Source of the DNA: Tipula vernalis
Taxonomy: Eukaryota; Arthropoda; Insecta; Diptera; Tipulidae
DNA: 64,000 nucleotides
Direction: 5' to 3'
NCBI GenBank assembly: GCA_958295665.1
Contig: OY282560.1
Coordinates: forward strand, 148,792,091-148,856,090
Every line of letters starts with the position of its first letter. The stretch's first letter is position 1. Shown here piece after piece: positions 34,760-44,310 of this stretch. The translations under genes and the position numbers were made by a program. The notes below the pieces were generated by a model. That model did not search any database. It had not been told where the DNA came from and saw nothing but the letters and a program-made list of their open reading frames with translations.

Positions 34760-35273
34760 ATCATCACTACATAGTATAAAACAAAGTCGCTTTCTCTGTC
34801 TCACTACATAGTATAAAACAAAGTCGCTTTCTCTGTCCCTATATCCCTATGTATGCTTAGATCTTTAAAACTACGCAACGGATTTTGATGCGTAAAAAGT
34901 AAATGACAAAAAACTGTTATTGTGGGATATCCATAAGAGATAGACATATACCATCGCGGAGTTTTCTGTAGACCTTTTCAATGTGTACAATACTTAGTAC
35001 ATTATTTTGATAAATCTCGTAGGGTTCAGCCTGCGTTTGCAATGTAAGCGGAAAAAATGTAATTATTTTCGACATCACATTAGAAACCTCAAAAATAACA
35101 GTATTTCTCCACTATTTAATGGATGTTATTATACATATAAACCTTCCTCTTCAATCACTCTATCTATTAAAAAAAACCGCATCAAAATCCGTTGCGTAGT
35201 TTTAAAGATTTAAGCATACATAGGGATATAGGAACAGAGAAAGCGACTTTGTTTTATACTATGTAGTGATGAT
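34760..35273. repeat. Inverted terminal-like repeats at the Helitron 2 5' end
   Basis: Left arm 34760 to about 34892 and right arm about 35180-35273 are inverted copies of a roughly 94-bp sequence (atcatcactacatagtataa..., tatccctatgtatgctta, aactacgcaacggattttga). The left arm has an extra tandem copy of 37 bp (actacatagtataaaacaaa and the following gtcgctttctctgt). The centre (about 290 bp) has no ORF of note. I recall the same sequence block in interspersed repeats of many insects. It is either a palindromic Helitron 5' end or a separate MITE-like unit. Confidence 0.85.
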
Positions 35274-35463
35274 AGTCATAAAACGAAAACTAAATACGAC
35301 AGAAATTTTGGAATAATTTGTAACCGGTTGGTTAATGTCATAATAGACAAAGTGTTAGATGGCGATACTGAAATTGTTTCCAATTTTTTGAATTTTTTCT
35401 AAATACGCACAAATGTCATCAATATTTGTACCCATTGATCGAAAAACCAACAAAAATGTGTAG

Positions 35464-35889
35464 TGTTGCACCAAAATTATCAACAATATTCGCCAACCAG
35501 TCTGCCACTATGTCCGCACAACCAAACTTCAATAAATCAAACTCCGATGGTCACAATTATTTTAGATTTTATTTTGTTAAATTTTGCGTCTTGCATGTAC
35601 CTCGTTTTCCTTGATCTTTTTTCTCTGTACTTTCTTTTTCTGATTGTCGCGAAGATCCGTGTTGAATTTTTGCAACACCTTGGCCATATAGACAAATGCG
35701 ACAGCATAACTGTCCCTATATACACAAGGCTTTCATTTAAACTTAAATTCACAATTTAAAATTGCTACAATTTCGGTAATCCTACCCTATTGTCGTCCTC
35801 GACAATTTACGTCAAATAATACTAAAACTATAGTTATTAAACGATTAATGGATTGATCAATGGATAATATACCCTTGTATATGCGAGCA
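35464..35889 (-). repeat. Gypsy 3' LTR
   Basis: 426 bp beginning tgttgcaccaaaattatcaa and ending atgcgagca on the plus strand. It matches the LTR at 39434-39867. A weak purine tract (ggaaggcgaa, minus strand) precedes it internally. Confidence 0.88.
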
Positions 35890-36365
35890 GACTGCTGTTC
35901 GCCTTCCACATCCTGCACTAAATAACGATCATTGCCCATATATTTAACGATCTCATAAGGGCCACGATACTGATAAGCCAATTTACGACTCTCCCCCGTC
36001 GCAGGTGCTTCACTTTTTACCATTACCAAATCCTTGGGGTTTAGCTTCGGAACTGTTCGATGATGTTTGTTAAATTGCTTGGACATAACTTCCCTATTTT
36101 TCTCCAACAAACTTTCCACGTCTTGTACTTCTCGTTCAATTCCATTGTCTTCATTAGCAACGATGATTTCATCTATGAGTTGATTTTGCTTAAAGTGTCT
36201 CCCTTTGTATCTGAATATTATTCTGGACGGCGTTGTTTTTGTGATACGATGCTCTGCATTGTTTATGGCAAATTGTACCTCAACCAATTTGATGTCCCAG
36301 TCCCGATTTTCTTCTTCGGATAATATTGCCAAGCTGGTTGTGATGATTTTATTTACACGTTCCAC
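35890..36365 (-). pseudogene. Gypsy integrase C-terminal part
   Basis: A minus-strand frame with MERVNKIITTSLAILSEEEN, then WDIKLVEVQFAINNAEHRIT and KTTPSRIIF (the integrase core end). The C-terminal domain follows with LNPKDLVMVKSEAPATGESR and KLAYQYRGPYEIVKYMGNDR. The reading frame runs into the 3' LTR and stops at 35787. It is separated by a frameshift at about 36420 from the integrase core upstream. Confidence 0.82.
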
Positions 36366-36421
36366 TGGACCACTAGCCCGTGTACACGCACTAGCAATTT
36401 TCGAATGTACAATATCGTGAG

Positions 36422-36937
36422 TTACGCAAAACTTACAGTTATCAATCTTACGGGCTTTCCGTAATGTGAAATAAAATTTTGGACAAGTTCTAGTGTAGAT
36501 TCTACTCCAACATCGGGGAAGGCATACAGAACAACATATTTTCTGAACGCATCGATCATTGATGCCACGTATTTGTTCCCTTTGGTGGAAGTTGGATATG
36601 GTCCGATCTGATCCAGGTGGACGGTCACCAAAGGCCTATCTCCCTTGTCTAATGGATGCAAAATTCCTGGTTTTTTCCCCGTCTGCTTCTTGAAATATAA
36701 ACATTTCAAGCACCTGTTGGTGTATATGCGAAATTTTTCGAGTCCAACTACAATCGCTAACGCCTCGAGTTCAATAGCGGAGTAACGGCTTTCTTCTTTA
36801 GAGGTATTCCGACTAAAATAACTAACAGGCTTTAGGAATCCACTTTTTTGACGATGGTATAAAACAGCGGCCACGCCCAAAGCACTTGCATCCGTATGCA
36901 CTTCCGTTTCCGCATCAGGTTTAAATATGGTTAACAC
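36422..36937 (-). pseudogene. Gypsy RNase H fused to integrase by deletion
   Basis: The first part is RNase H: FKPDAETEVHTDASALGVAA, SYFSRNTSKEESRYSAIELE and LEALAIVVGLEKFRIYTN. It then jumps straight to an integrase zinc-finger tail and core: CLKCLYFKKQTGKKPG, PLVTVHLDQIGPYPTSTKGN (core Asp) and VASMIDAFRKYVVLYAFPDV. Normally about 150 residues separate these parts. The junction at about 36715 keeps the frame. The RNase H active site beyond the first Asp/Glu and most of the integrase HHCC finger are absent. Confidence 0.82.
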
Positions 36938-36991
36938 TGGTTTCTCAGTTTACACCCGTTTAATCGTGTTGAATGCGGCTTCCTGTTCATT

Positions 36992-37798
36992 TCACCAAAC
37001 AAACTGTACATTTTTGCCCAATAGTTCGGATAACGGCCTCGCCAGAATTGCGAAATCTTTAATAAATCGCCAAAAATAACTTGATAGGCCATAGAAACTT
37101 CTAACTGCACGTACATCTTTCGGCGTCGGGAAACTTTGCACTGCTTTCACTTTTGAAGTACCTGGTTCTATTGAATTGAACGAAATTTCGAACCCTACGT
37201 ACTCAATTTTTCTGAAGAAAAATCTGCACTTACTCAGGTTTAGTGTTAACCCGGATCTTTGAATTAAATTCAGGATTATCTCCAAATTGGTAAAACCTTC
37301 TGCCACTGATTTAGACGGTATGATGATATCATCTAGGTATACCATTGCGATGCTGTATCGGAAATTCCCCAGAATTTGATTAATCAACCGTTGAAAAACA
37401 GCTGAACTAAGACTAAAGCCAAACGTCATTAGCTTAAATTGGTAATGTCCATCCGGCGTAACTATGGCAGTGGTTGGTCGAGTTTCCTTTGCGACGGGGA
37501 TTTGATAATACCCACTATGCAGATCCAAACTTGTGAAATAACAATGATCACGTAATCGATCCAGCTGATCATCTATGAGTGGGAGAGGAAAATGATCCTT
37601 TTTCAATATTCGATTCAATGCCCGGTAATCGACGCACATTCTAATCTCACCACTCTTTTTGCGCACTAGTATAATCGGACTGGCGGAACAAGAAATGCTG
37701 TCTTCAATAATATCAACCTCCTTTAATTCCTTGATGATTTCTTTAGCTTTTTCTCGCTCAATAGGGGCAAGCCTAAATCGGCTCTTCGTTCTTCTCAA
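36992..37798 (-). pseudogene. Gypsy reverse transcriptase
   Basis: A 268-codon open frame with all reverse transcriptase blocks: IEDSISCSASPIILVRKKSG, RMCVDYRALNRILKKDHFPL, YFTSLDLHSGYYQIPV (catalytic Asp), FKLMTFGFSLSSAVFQRLIN and VYLDDIIIPSK (YLDD catalytic pair). Then KCRFFFRKIEYVGFEIS and the connection FPTPKDVRAVRSFYGLSSYF. It converts element RNA to cDNA in virus-like particles. It is the best preserved enzyme of this copy. A frameshift at about 37798 cuts it off from the protease region. Confidence 0.9.
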
Positions 37799-39235
37799 TT
37801 GGCCCTAACTGCTCTTCGCTCGGACTGCATGATCGATTCGTTTGCTTTCAGTCGTATTTCACCCTCTGATAAATTCATAATTGGTAATATCGCATCGCCA
37901 TTTTCGTTTGTTCGCACCAAACAGCGAGGAATTACTTCGCCACTTTTCCTAGCACTGCCTTCAATGCAAATTTCCTCATTCTTCAGTTGGCAGTTTACTG
38001 CAACATGTGCAACACAATTCTTTGGTATTACTGTTGCGTTCTTCGCCCACACAGTACTCTTTACCGTTGGTGCTACGAGATCATTGTCTATTTTCGAAAT
38101 CGTTAGACAACTGTTATCACTAATAATTCGGATATTACTTCTCTCAGTGAATTGGTGTCCGACCAACAAATCAATTGATTGTACTTTATCCTTAAGCAAA
38201 CGTCATCTATTTCTAGTGAACACTTGGCACATCCCATTACCTTCACATATCCTCCTCCATATCCTTTAACTTCTTTAACGTCCGGTGAATCGTACCTTAT
38301 TTGTAAATGATCAGCCAATGTTTGTCTTAACAATATGTAACCACTGCTCAAGTCAGCATAGCATCGAACAAGATGCCCGTCCAGCAATCCGTCTTTAAAA
38401 TACTTTGTGTGCATATTGGTATCGTGCTTGTTATTGACGTGAATCACAGCACCAGATTTGGACGTGGTTGCTGCATTATTTGGTTTTTGTCCTGATTGTT
38501 CTCGCCTTCCAGGACAGTTACTGGCGATGTGCTCGCTCGATTGACAAATGAAACAGACGCCTCTTTTTCCGTTTGGACACTTTGATGCGTAGTGCCCTTT
38601 TGCCTTACATTTAAAACACTTAACATCGACTGGCTTATTGCCGTTTGTACTTATAACTTGCAAATTCTTATCATTTTTCCGTTTGGGTTTCTTGTCAAGA
38701 AAACTGCTTGCGGACACTAAATGTTGTAATAACTCTGGCGGACTGCTATATTTTGAGGTTGGTCCCAAATACGTCATGTAGTCAATGCTGTTCAAACCTC
38801 GCACTATCCAAGAAACATGTGTATGATCCGGAAAACCGGCTTTATTCACCAATGATAGTTTTTTGTAGTAGTAATCGGTTATGTTTTGGTTTGGACTCCG
38901 ATTGTAATTTTGAGCTTCTATAACCAAATCAGTTTCACTGCGGACATTTGGAAATCTCAATCTCGTTGTTCTTTGGCCACAATGTTTTTCCACAATTTTG
39001 CATTGCCCCGAATGCTACTAACCGTAAAATGAATCAACGCGATTTCATCCCAATTGTACAATATTCCATTATTCTCCATGTGTTCCACATAGTCTTCCAT
39101 ATCAATTGTCCCTTCTACTGGGTCCTATGTCGGCAGATTTTCTGCAATATTCGGGAAATATCGCATACCCTCATATCGTTGTCGCCCATTATAACTGATG
39201 TCATGGTCAGAATCCTCGAGTTCCTTATTTTCCAT
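37795..39235 (-). pseudogene. Gypsy gag and protease region
   Basis: From a Met at about 39235 the frame reads an acidic gag start and GTIDMEDYVEHMENNGILYN. After a frameshift at about 38990 it continues HVSWIVRGLNSIDYM and two zinc knuckles, CFKCKAKGHYASKC and CFICQSSEHIASNC (about 38520-38625). A retropepsin-like region follows (VRCYADLSSGYILLRQTLAD), with DLSS where an active protease has D(T/S)G, then a frameshift to 38199-37795. One stop lies at about 39125. gag packages the RNA. The protease looks inactive. Confidence 0.8.
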
Positions 39236-39433
39236 ATTTAAGTTATTCGCACTAATTTCGCCTATGGCACCATGTTTACTGTTTTCAAGATCCGTAGCAC
39301 TCACCTTTTCACAATCAAAAAGAATTCCAGCAACTTCCGAAAACCACGCGTAACCACACCAAAAGAATATAATTATCCGCTAACCAAACAGGACCCAACT
39401 CGCGCACAGGTTATTTATCCCACTTCTAATATT

Positions 39434-39867
39434 TGTTGCACCAAAATTATCAACAATATTCGCCAACCAGTCTTCCACTATGTTCGCACAACCAAACTTC
39501 AATAAATCAAACTCCGATGGTCACAATTATTTTAGATTTTATTTTGTTAAATTTTGCGTCTTGCGTGTACCTCGTTTTCCTTGATCTTTTTTCTCTGTAC
39601 TTTCTTTTTCTGATTTTCGCGCCGCTCCGTGTTGAGTTTTTGCAATACCCTGGCCATATACATAAATACGACAGCATAACTGTCCCTATATACCCAAGGC
39701 TTTCATTTAAACTTAAATTCACAATTTAAAATTGCTACAATTTCGGCCATCCTACCCTATTGTCGTCCTCGACAATTTACGTCAAATAATATTAAAACTA
39801 TAGCTACTAAACGATCAATGGATCAATGGATTGATCAATGGATAATATACCCTTGTATATGTGAGCA
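39434..39867 (-). repeat. Gypsy 5' LTR
   Basis: 434 bp starting tgttgcaccaaaattatcaa and ending tatgtgagca on the plus strand. Compared with the other LTR it has an 8-bp duplication (atggatca-type) near 39825 and scattered substitutions. Confidence 0.88.
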
Positions 39868-39989
39868 GACAAATTCACAATTTGCGCTCAATGAGCCGCT
39901 GTCCCAGTTGAACCTCATTCAAACGGCGATTTCGCAACGAAATAGTCACAAGAAAGCGGTCATCACGCTGTGTTGTAGCAAGAGGTCGA

Positions 39990-40208
39990 CTAGTTCCTTG
40001 TCGCCGTCTGAAGCTGCATTTATGGGACGAGGTGAAAAAATGGGTTCGAACCAAAGATGTTGTTTCAACGAGTATCCAGGAGCTGCAACAGGCGATCGCA
40101 GAGAAATGTGAGGCGATACCTCAAGATTTGATGAAAACTTTGGTGAAATCAATGAAACATCGAATGGAAGCTGTCATTCCGGCTAGAGGAGGGAACACTT
40201 CTTATTAA
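39990..40208 (+). pseudogene. Tc1-like transposase C-terminal fragment
   Basis: The plus-strand frame gives LWDEVKKWVRTKDVVSTSIQ, ELQQAIAEKCEAIPQDLMKT and LVKSMKHRMEAVIPARGGNT, then SY and a stop at about 40206. This is the standard end of Tc1-family transposases (ELxxAIxEEWxxIPQ...LV.SM..R...VI...GG.T.Y). The catalytic DDE part is missing. About 250 bp further, gtgcgaattttttgcaccca at about 40456 resembles a Tc1-type terminal sequence. Confidence 0.75.
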
Positions 40209-40209
40209 T

Positions 40210-41349
40210 AAAAATGTTTTTTTGCTGATTTCCATGTTTTAATTCGATTTTTACCATTAATTTTCATGCTGATAAATTCACAAAAAACGTGTACTTCAGA
40301 TGTTGACCCCAAAAATCACTTTGTTGACACGGTATAAGTACAAAAATGGTACCACTGGATAGGTCTTGAAATAGACTTTAAATCTGCATTCAAGAAAATT
40401 AAACAAACATTGGATTTTTTGATATTTTTGAAATTTTGGTGAAAATTTATCAATGTGCGAATTTTTTGCACCCAAGTGTGTACAATACTTCACAGAATTT
40501 AGAATTTTTAATAAGTTTGTTGTTTTTAAAAATTGTTGTGATATGCCCAACTAGGATGGAACTTGGCTATTCCTTAACCGATTGTGTTGGAATTTGACAT
40601 GTGCGTTGGCAGTGGGATTCTAAACTGATTTTTAGATGAAGTTCTAGAATATGATGACCTGCTTGGTTAGAACTCATCTATTCTTTAACTGATTTGCATT
40701 AAATTTGACATGCACTACGAAAATGAGATTTTAAAAAGATTTTTCTAATTCCGGGACCCTACACTAACATTAGAAGTTTTTCTGATGCTGCGCGTGCTCT
40801 CACCCATTTTTTCTTATTTTCCTTTGATTGGGATTAAATTTCCCGGCAGATGTATAGTAAATATATCCATATGAGAAACCTCATCAGCTACCATCTTCTC
40901 AAAAATATCAACAGACAATATCATATGCAGGTGTCGAGGTTTATATGCTGTGAGGCAGATCGAAAAACGGTAAATAAATAACATGTAATTCCATTCTAAC
41001 TGGCAATATTCCAGAACTTTATCTAAAAACTATTTTAGAATCCCATATCGTAGGCAAGATGCTTCTTAATACCCTCCACTATAATATTTTCATTAAGTAA
41101 AAGAGATCCCAAGTATCTGAACCTTGTGACTCCCCACCGCCAAGCTACATTGCGTTTCACAACACAATTTTCCACCCACCAAACAAATAAAATCAAAAAT
41201 TAAATACGTGCATACTTTAAAAACTTTAAAATGCTACACACTCCGTTGCTAGAGCAGATACCGTGAGACTAAGGAGTATCAGCGATAGAGCTTATCCTTG
41301 TCGAACACCGGAGTTAATTGCGATGTAATGCACCATGTGACCGATTTTA
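40210..41349. other. Unassigned DNA with a diverged direct repeat
   Basis: No coding sequence recognised. Around 40555-40745 two diverged copies of a segment of about 110 bp can be seen (ttccttaaccgatt...aatttgacatg and ttctttaactgatt...aatttgacatg). Confidence 0.5.
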
Positions 41350-42476
41350 TGTTTGTGATCAGAGATACCACAATTTTATTAAAAATTCTAAATTCTCTAA
41401 AGTATAGTATAGTTCATCACAACTGGATCAGCTTCGCTACGTAGACTGGCATATGGCCAATTTATCCCAAAATATAGGCAAAACCTTGTGAACATCTCTG
41501 TGATCGGACATACAACAATTTTTAAAACCATCAAAATTACTAAAAATTCTAAATTCTGTGTAGTATAGTATAGTTCATAACAATTTGATAAGGTTGAATA
41601 CGTAGACTGGCATACGGCCAAGTTATCCGAAAATATAGGCAAGACTTTGTGGACATCTCTGTGATCGGAGATATAACCATTTTTAAAACCATCAAAATTA
41701 TTACCAATTCTAAATTCTGTGGAGTATAGTATAGTTCATCACAACTGGATCAGCTTCGCTACGTAGACTGGCACATGGCCAATTTATCCGAAAATATGGG
41801 TAAGACTTTGTGTACATCTCTGTGATCGGAGATACAACAGTTTATAAAACCATCAAAATTATTCGAAATTCTAAATTCGGTGGAGTATAGTATAGTTCAT
41901 CACAATTAGGTAACGTTGACCATGTAGTCTGGCATATGGCCAAGTTATCTCAAAATATAGGCAAGACCTTGTGAACATTCCTGTGATCAGAGATACAAAA
42001 ATTTTTAAAACCATCAAAATTACTAAAAATTCTAAACTCTGTGAAGTATAGTATAGTCCATCACAAATTGATAAAGTTGAATACGTAAACCGGCATACGG
42101 CTAAGTTATGCGAAAATATAGGCAAGACTTTGTGGACATCTCTGTGATCGGAGATACAACAATTTTTAAAACCATCAAAATTACTAAAAATTCTAAATTC
42201 TGTGTAGTATAGTATAGTTCATAACAATTTGATAAGGTTGAATACGTAGACTGGCATACGGCCAAGTTATCCGAAAATATAGGCAAGACTTTGTGGACAT
42301 CTCTGTGATCGGAGATATAACAATTTTTAAAACCATCAAAATTATTACCAATTTTAAATTCTGTGGAGTATAGTATAGTTCATCACAATTAAGTAACGTT
42401 GACCATGTAGTCTGGTATATGGCCAAGTTATCCGAAAATATAGGCAAGACTTTGTGGACATCTCTGTGATCGGCGG
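41350..42476. repeat. 161-bp tandem repeat array
   Basis: The marker catctctgtgatcgga, or close variants, lies at 41493, 41654, 41815, 41976, 42137, 42298 and 42459, each exactly 161 bp after the last. Units share tctaaattctgtggagtata and gtctggcatatggccaa-type blocks. By their middle segment the units fall into three types, in the order A B A C B B C. Short minus-strand ORFs starting MPIFSDNLAVCQ recur at 161-bp multiples and are by-products of the repeat. Confidence 0.95.
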
Positions 42477-42830
42477 TACAAAGTGTTTAATTTATGAAAA
42501 CATTTTATTGAATCCGACAATATAGTCTATACGAGAATATGTGCAAGACCTTGATGACATCTCTGCGGACTGCAATATAAAACTTTTAAAATAATCCAAA
42601 ATTATTAAAAATTCCAAAAACTATGAAATATATTATGGTTCATCATAATTGGATCGGCTTGGTGACATTGACCGCTATATGGCTTAGCTATTCTAAGACA
42701 TGTGCGGAGCCGCCGGGACATTTCCAAGATCGGCGCTAAATAATTATTAAAACCATCAAAAATCAGTCAACTTTTATATTATTTGAAATTTGGTAATGTT
42801 CAACACAATTGGATGCTTTTGGTTAACGGG
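42477..42830. repeat. Degenerate continuation of the 161-bp array
   Basis: About two further units are recognisable by degraded markers (gacatctctgcggactgcaa, ggttcatcataattggatcg, gacatttccaagatcggcgc), with much lower similarity. Confidence 0.7.
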
Positions 42831-44059
42831 TTAAACAGATGATCCAGCTATCTGAAAATGATGAAAAGTACCTGTTTGGTGGTACGAAAATACAAAATTA
42901 CAAAAAAATTAAATTTTCATATAATTTAAATTCCAATTGGAAAAATAGCTAATTTAACAGTGTAATTTTTTGTTATTTTTTTTTAGCGTAAACTTCACAC
43001 TCATCCAAAATTTTGGTCATAAGTGTGGTTGGTCCAAAACCGGGGGGTCGAGTAGCAGGGACAGCAGAGACGCAACGACAACAACGTCAAGCAACACTTA
43101 CTAGCTACAGTTAGTACAAATTAAGGCGACTGCATGGGAACATGATGATGATAGAACGAAATCTCGCTCCCCTCACAACCGCCGATGGAAAAGATAGTGG
43201 AAATAATAATAATAATTCAATATAGCTTTTTAGAAAAACTTGTGGCACCAACAGATAGAGAGAAATTCAACACGGCGTGTAACTCTAGACATTTGCTGCA
43301 GAAAAAATTGTGTTGTCATTGTGCTGTCATAAAAAAACATTAACAATCTGCTTTATCAGGTGTCTGTAACCGGGCCGAGTCTATCCTTACTAACATTCCA
43401 TTCCCATTTCTCGATATTGTTATATGTAAAAAGGTGTACGATGGCTGCCTGGCCAAGGGCGGATATCACACTATTAGACTTATGTGGCTATCGATGTGGC
43501 GCCTTTCTTTACGAGGTCAATATTGCTATGTTTGGCTTCATGAAAAAGCTGAGTATGATGGTACATATTTCCTTGGTGAGGGAGAGTTATACTGTCGTAT
43601 TGTAACATGGGTATAGTGGTGTGTGGTATTCGCATTTATAATACGGGAGAGACTTGCTTAATGCTTGATCGTACATTAAAATGGTCCAAAACCACTTTTC
43701 TCGAAAGTTTAGAAAGTCCCTGAGTCTGAAAAAGCAACAAAAAAAAAATATCCGTCCGTCTGTCTGGATGTCTGTACCCATGGTATCCCGAGGGTTATCC
43801 GATTTGGAATTTTTGAAGGCAAGGTACCTGCCATACGAATTGACCCAAAACCCCAGGTTGTATAAATATTTACCATTTTCTTTTTATATGATGAGTTGAA
43901 GGTTAAGTTAGGGTTCAATTTTGCGGGTTGAGTTCATGTCGAGTTGGAATTGAGTTGTGAGTGTTTGTGTGTATGTACAGTATATTTAAATAAATCCACA
44001 AGCCTTGACGATTTGAACCAAAACTTTACACAAATACTGTATAGGTCTTACGAAAGGAC
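42831..44059. other. Unassigned DNA
   Basis: ORFs at 43360-43605 and 43434-43616 overlap in different frames and show no domain I recognise. A pyrimidine-rich gtccgtctgtctgg run lies at about 43760. Confidence 0.45.
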
Positions 44060-44310
44060 ATGATGACAATGATGGTGATGATATTAGTGATGACGATACT
44101 GAAGGTGATGGTGATAGTGATAATGGTATGATGGTATGATGGTACGATCTTGTGATGTTATGACTGTATGACGGTATGATGTTATGGTAGTATGATGGTA
44201 ATGGTTTGATGGTATGTTGGTATGATGATACGAAGGTATGACGGTATGATGATGTGGTGTTATGATGGTATGTTGGTACGATGATAGAATGGTATTATGG
44301 TATGATACGC
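44060..44310. repeat. Degenerate (ATGGT)-type simple repeat
   Basis: Irregular tandem runs of gatggtatgatggtatgatg and related gatgatgac units over about 250 bp. Confidence 0.85.

Larger units (their letters stand above)
29900..35269 (-). mobile_element. Helitron 2, nearly complete, with recognisable ends
   Basis: On the minus strand the element begins TCACTACATAG at 35269, preceded by A, and ends in a GC-rich hairpin region (cgaagccggagcgggccg) followed by CTAG at 29903-29900 and then T. 5'-TC, 3'-hairpin-CTRR and insertion between A and T are the defining Helitron features. Between them lie one Rep and one PIF1 helicase region in the correct order, with only a few frameshifts. This copy looks younger than Helitrons 1 and 3. 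The 5' border could also be read 3 bp further out (TCATCAC at 35272), since that is again preceded by A. Confidence 0.82.
35464..39867 (-). mobile_element. Ty3/gypsy LTR retrotransposon
   Basis: A minus-strand element with two LTRs, 39434-39867 (5') and 35464-35889 (3'), both with TG..CA ends and very similar apart from about two dozen substitutions and one small indel. Internal order on the minus strand is gag with zinc knuckles, protease-like region, reverse transcriptase, RNase H and integrase. At 4.4 kb it is short, because a deletion fuses RNase H to integrase. No primer-binding site or target duplication was identified. It lies 190 bp beyond the Helitron 2 5' end. Confidence 0.88.

Noticed and set aside
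35463..35759. Two nearly identical 98-codon ORFs at 35463-35759 and 39433-39729
   Set aside because: They are translations of the two gypsy LTRs, on the opposite strand to the element.
41397..42447. Several similar minus-strand ORFs starting MPIFSDNLA
   Set aside because: They recur every 161 bp or multiples because they are read from the tandem array; there is no domain and the frames are not conserved.
43360..43616. Overlapping ORFs as a small gene
   Set aside because: Two frames compete, neither shows a recognised domain, and there is no supporting context.
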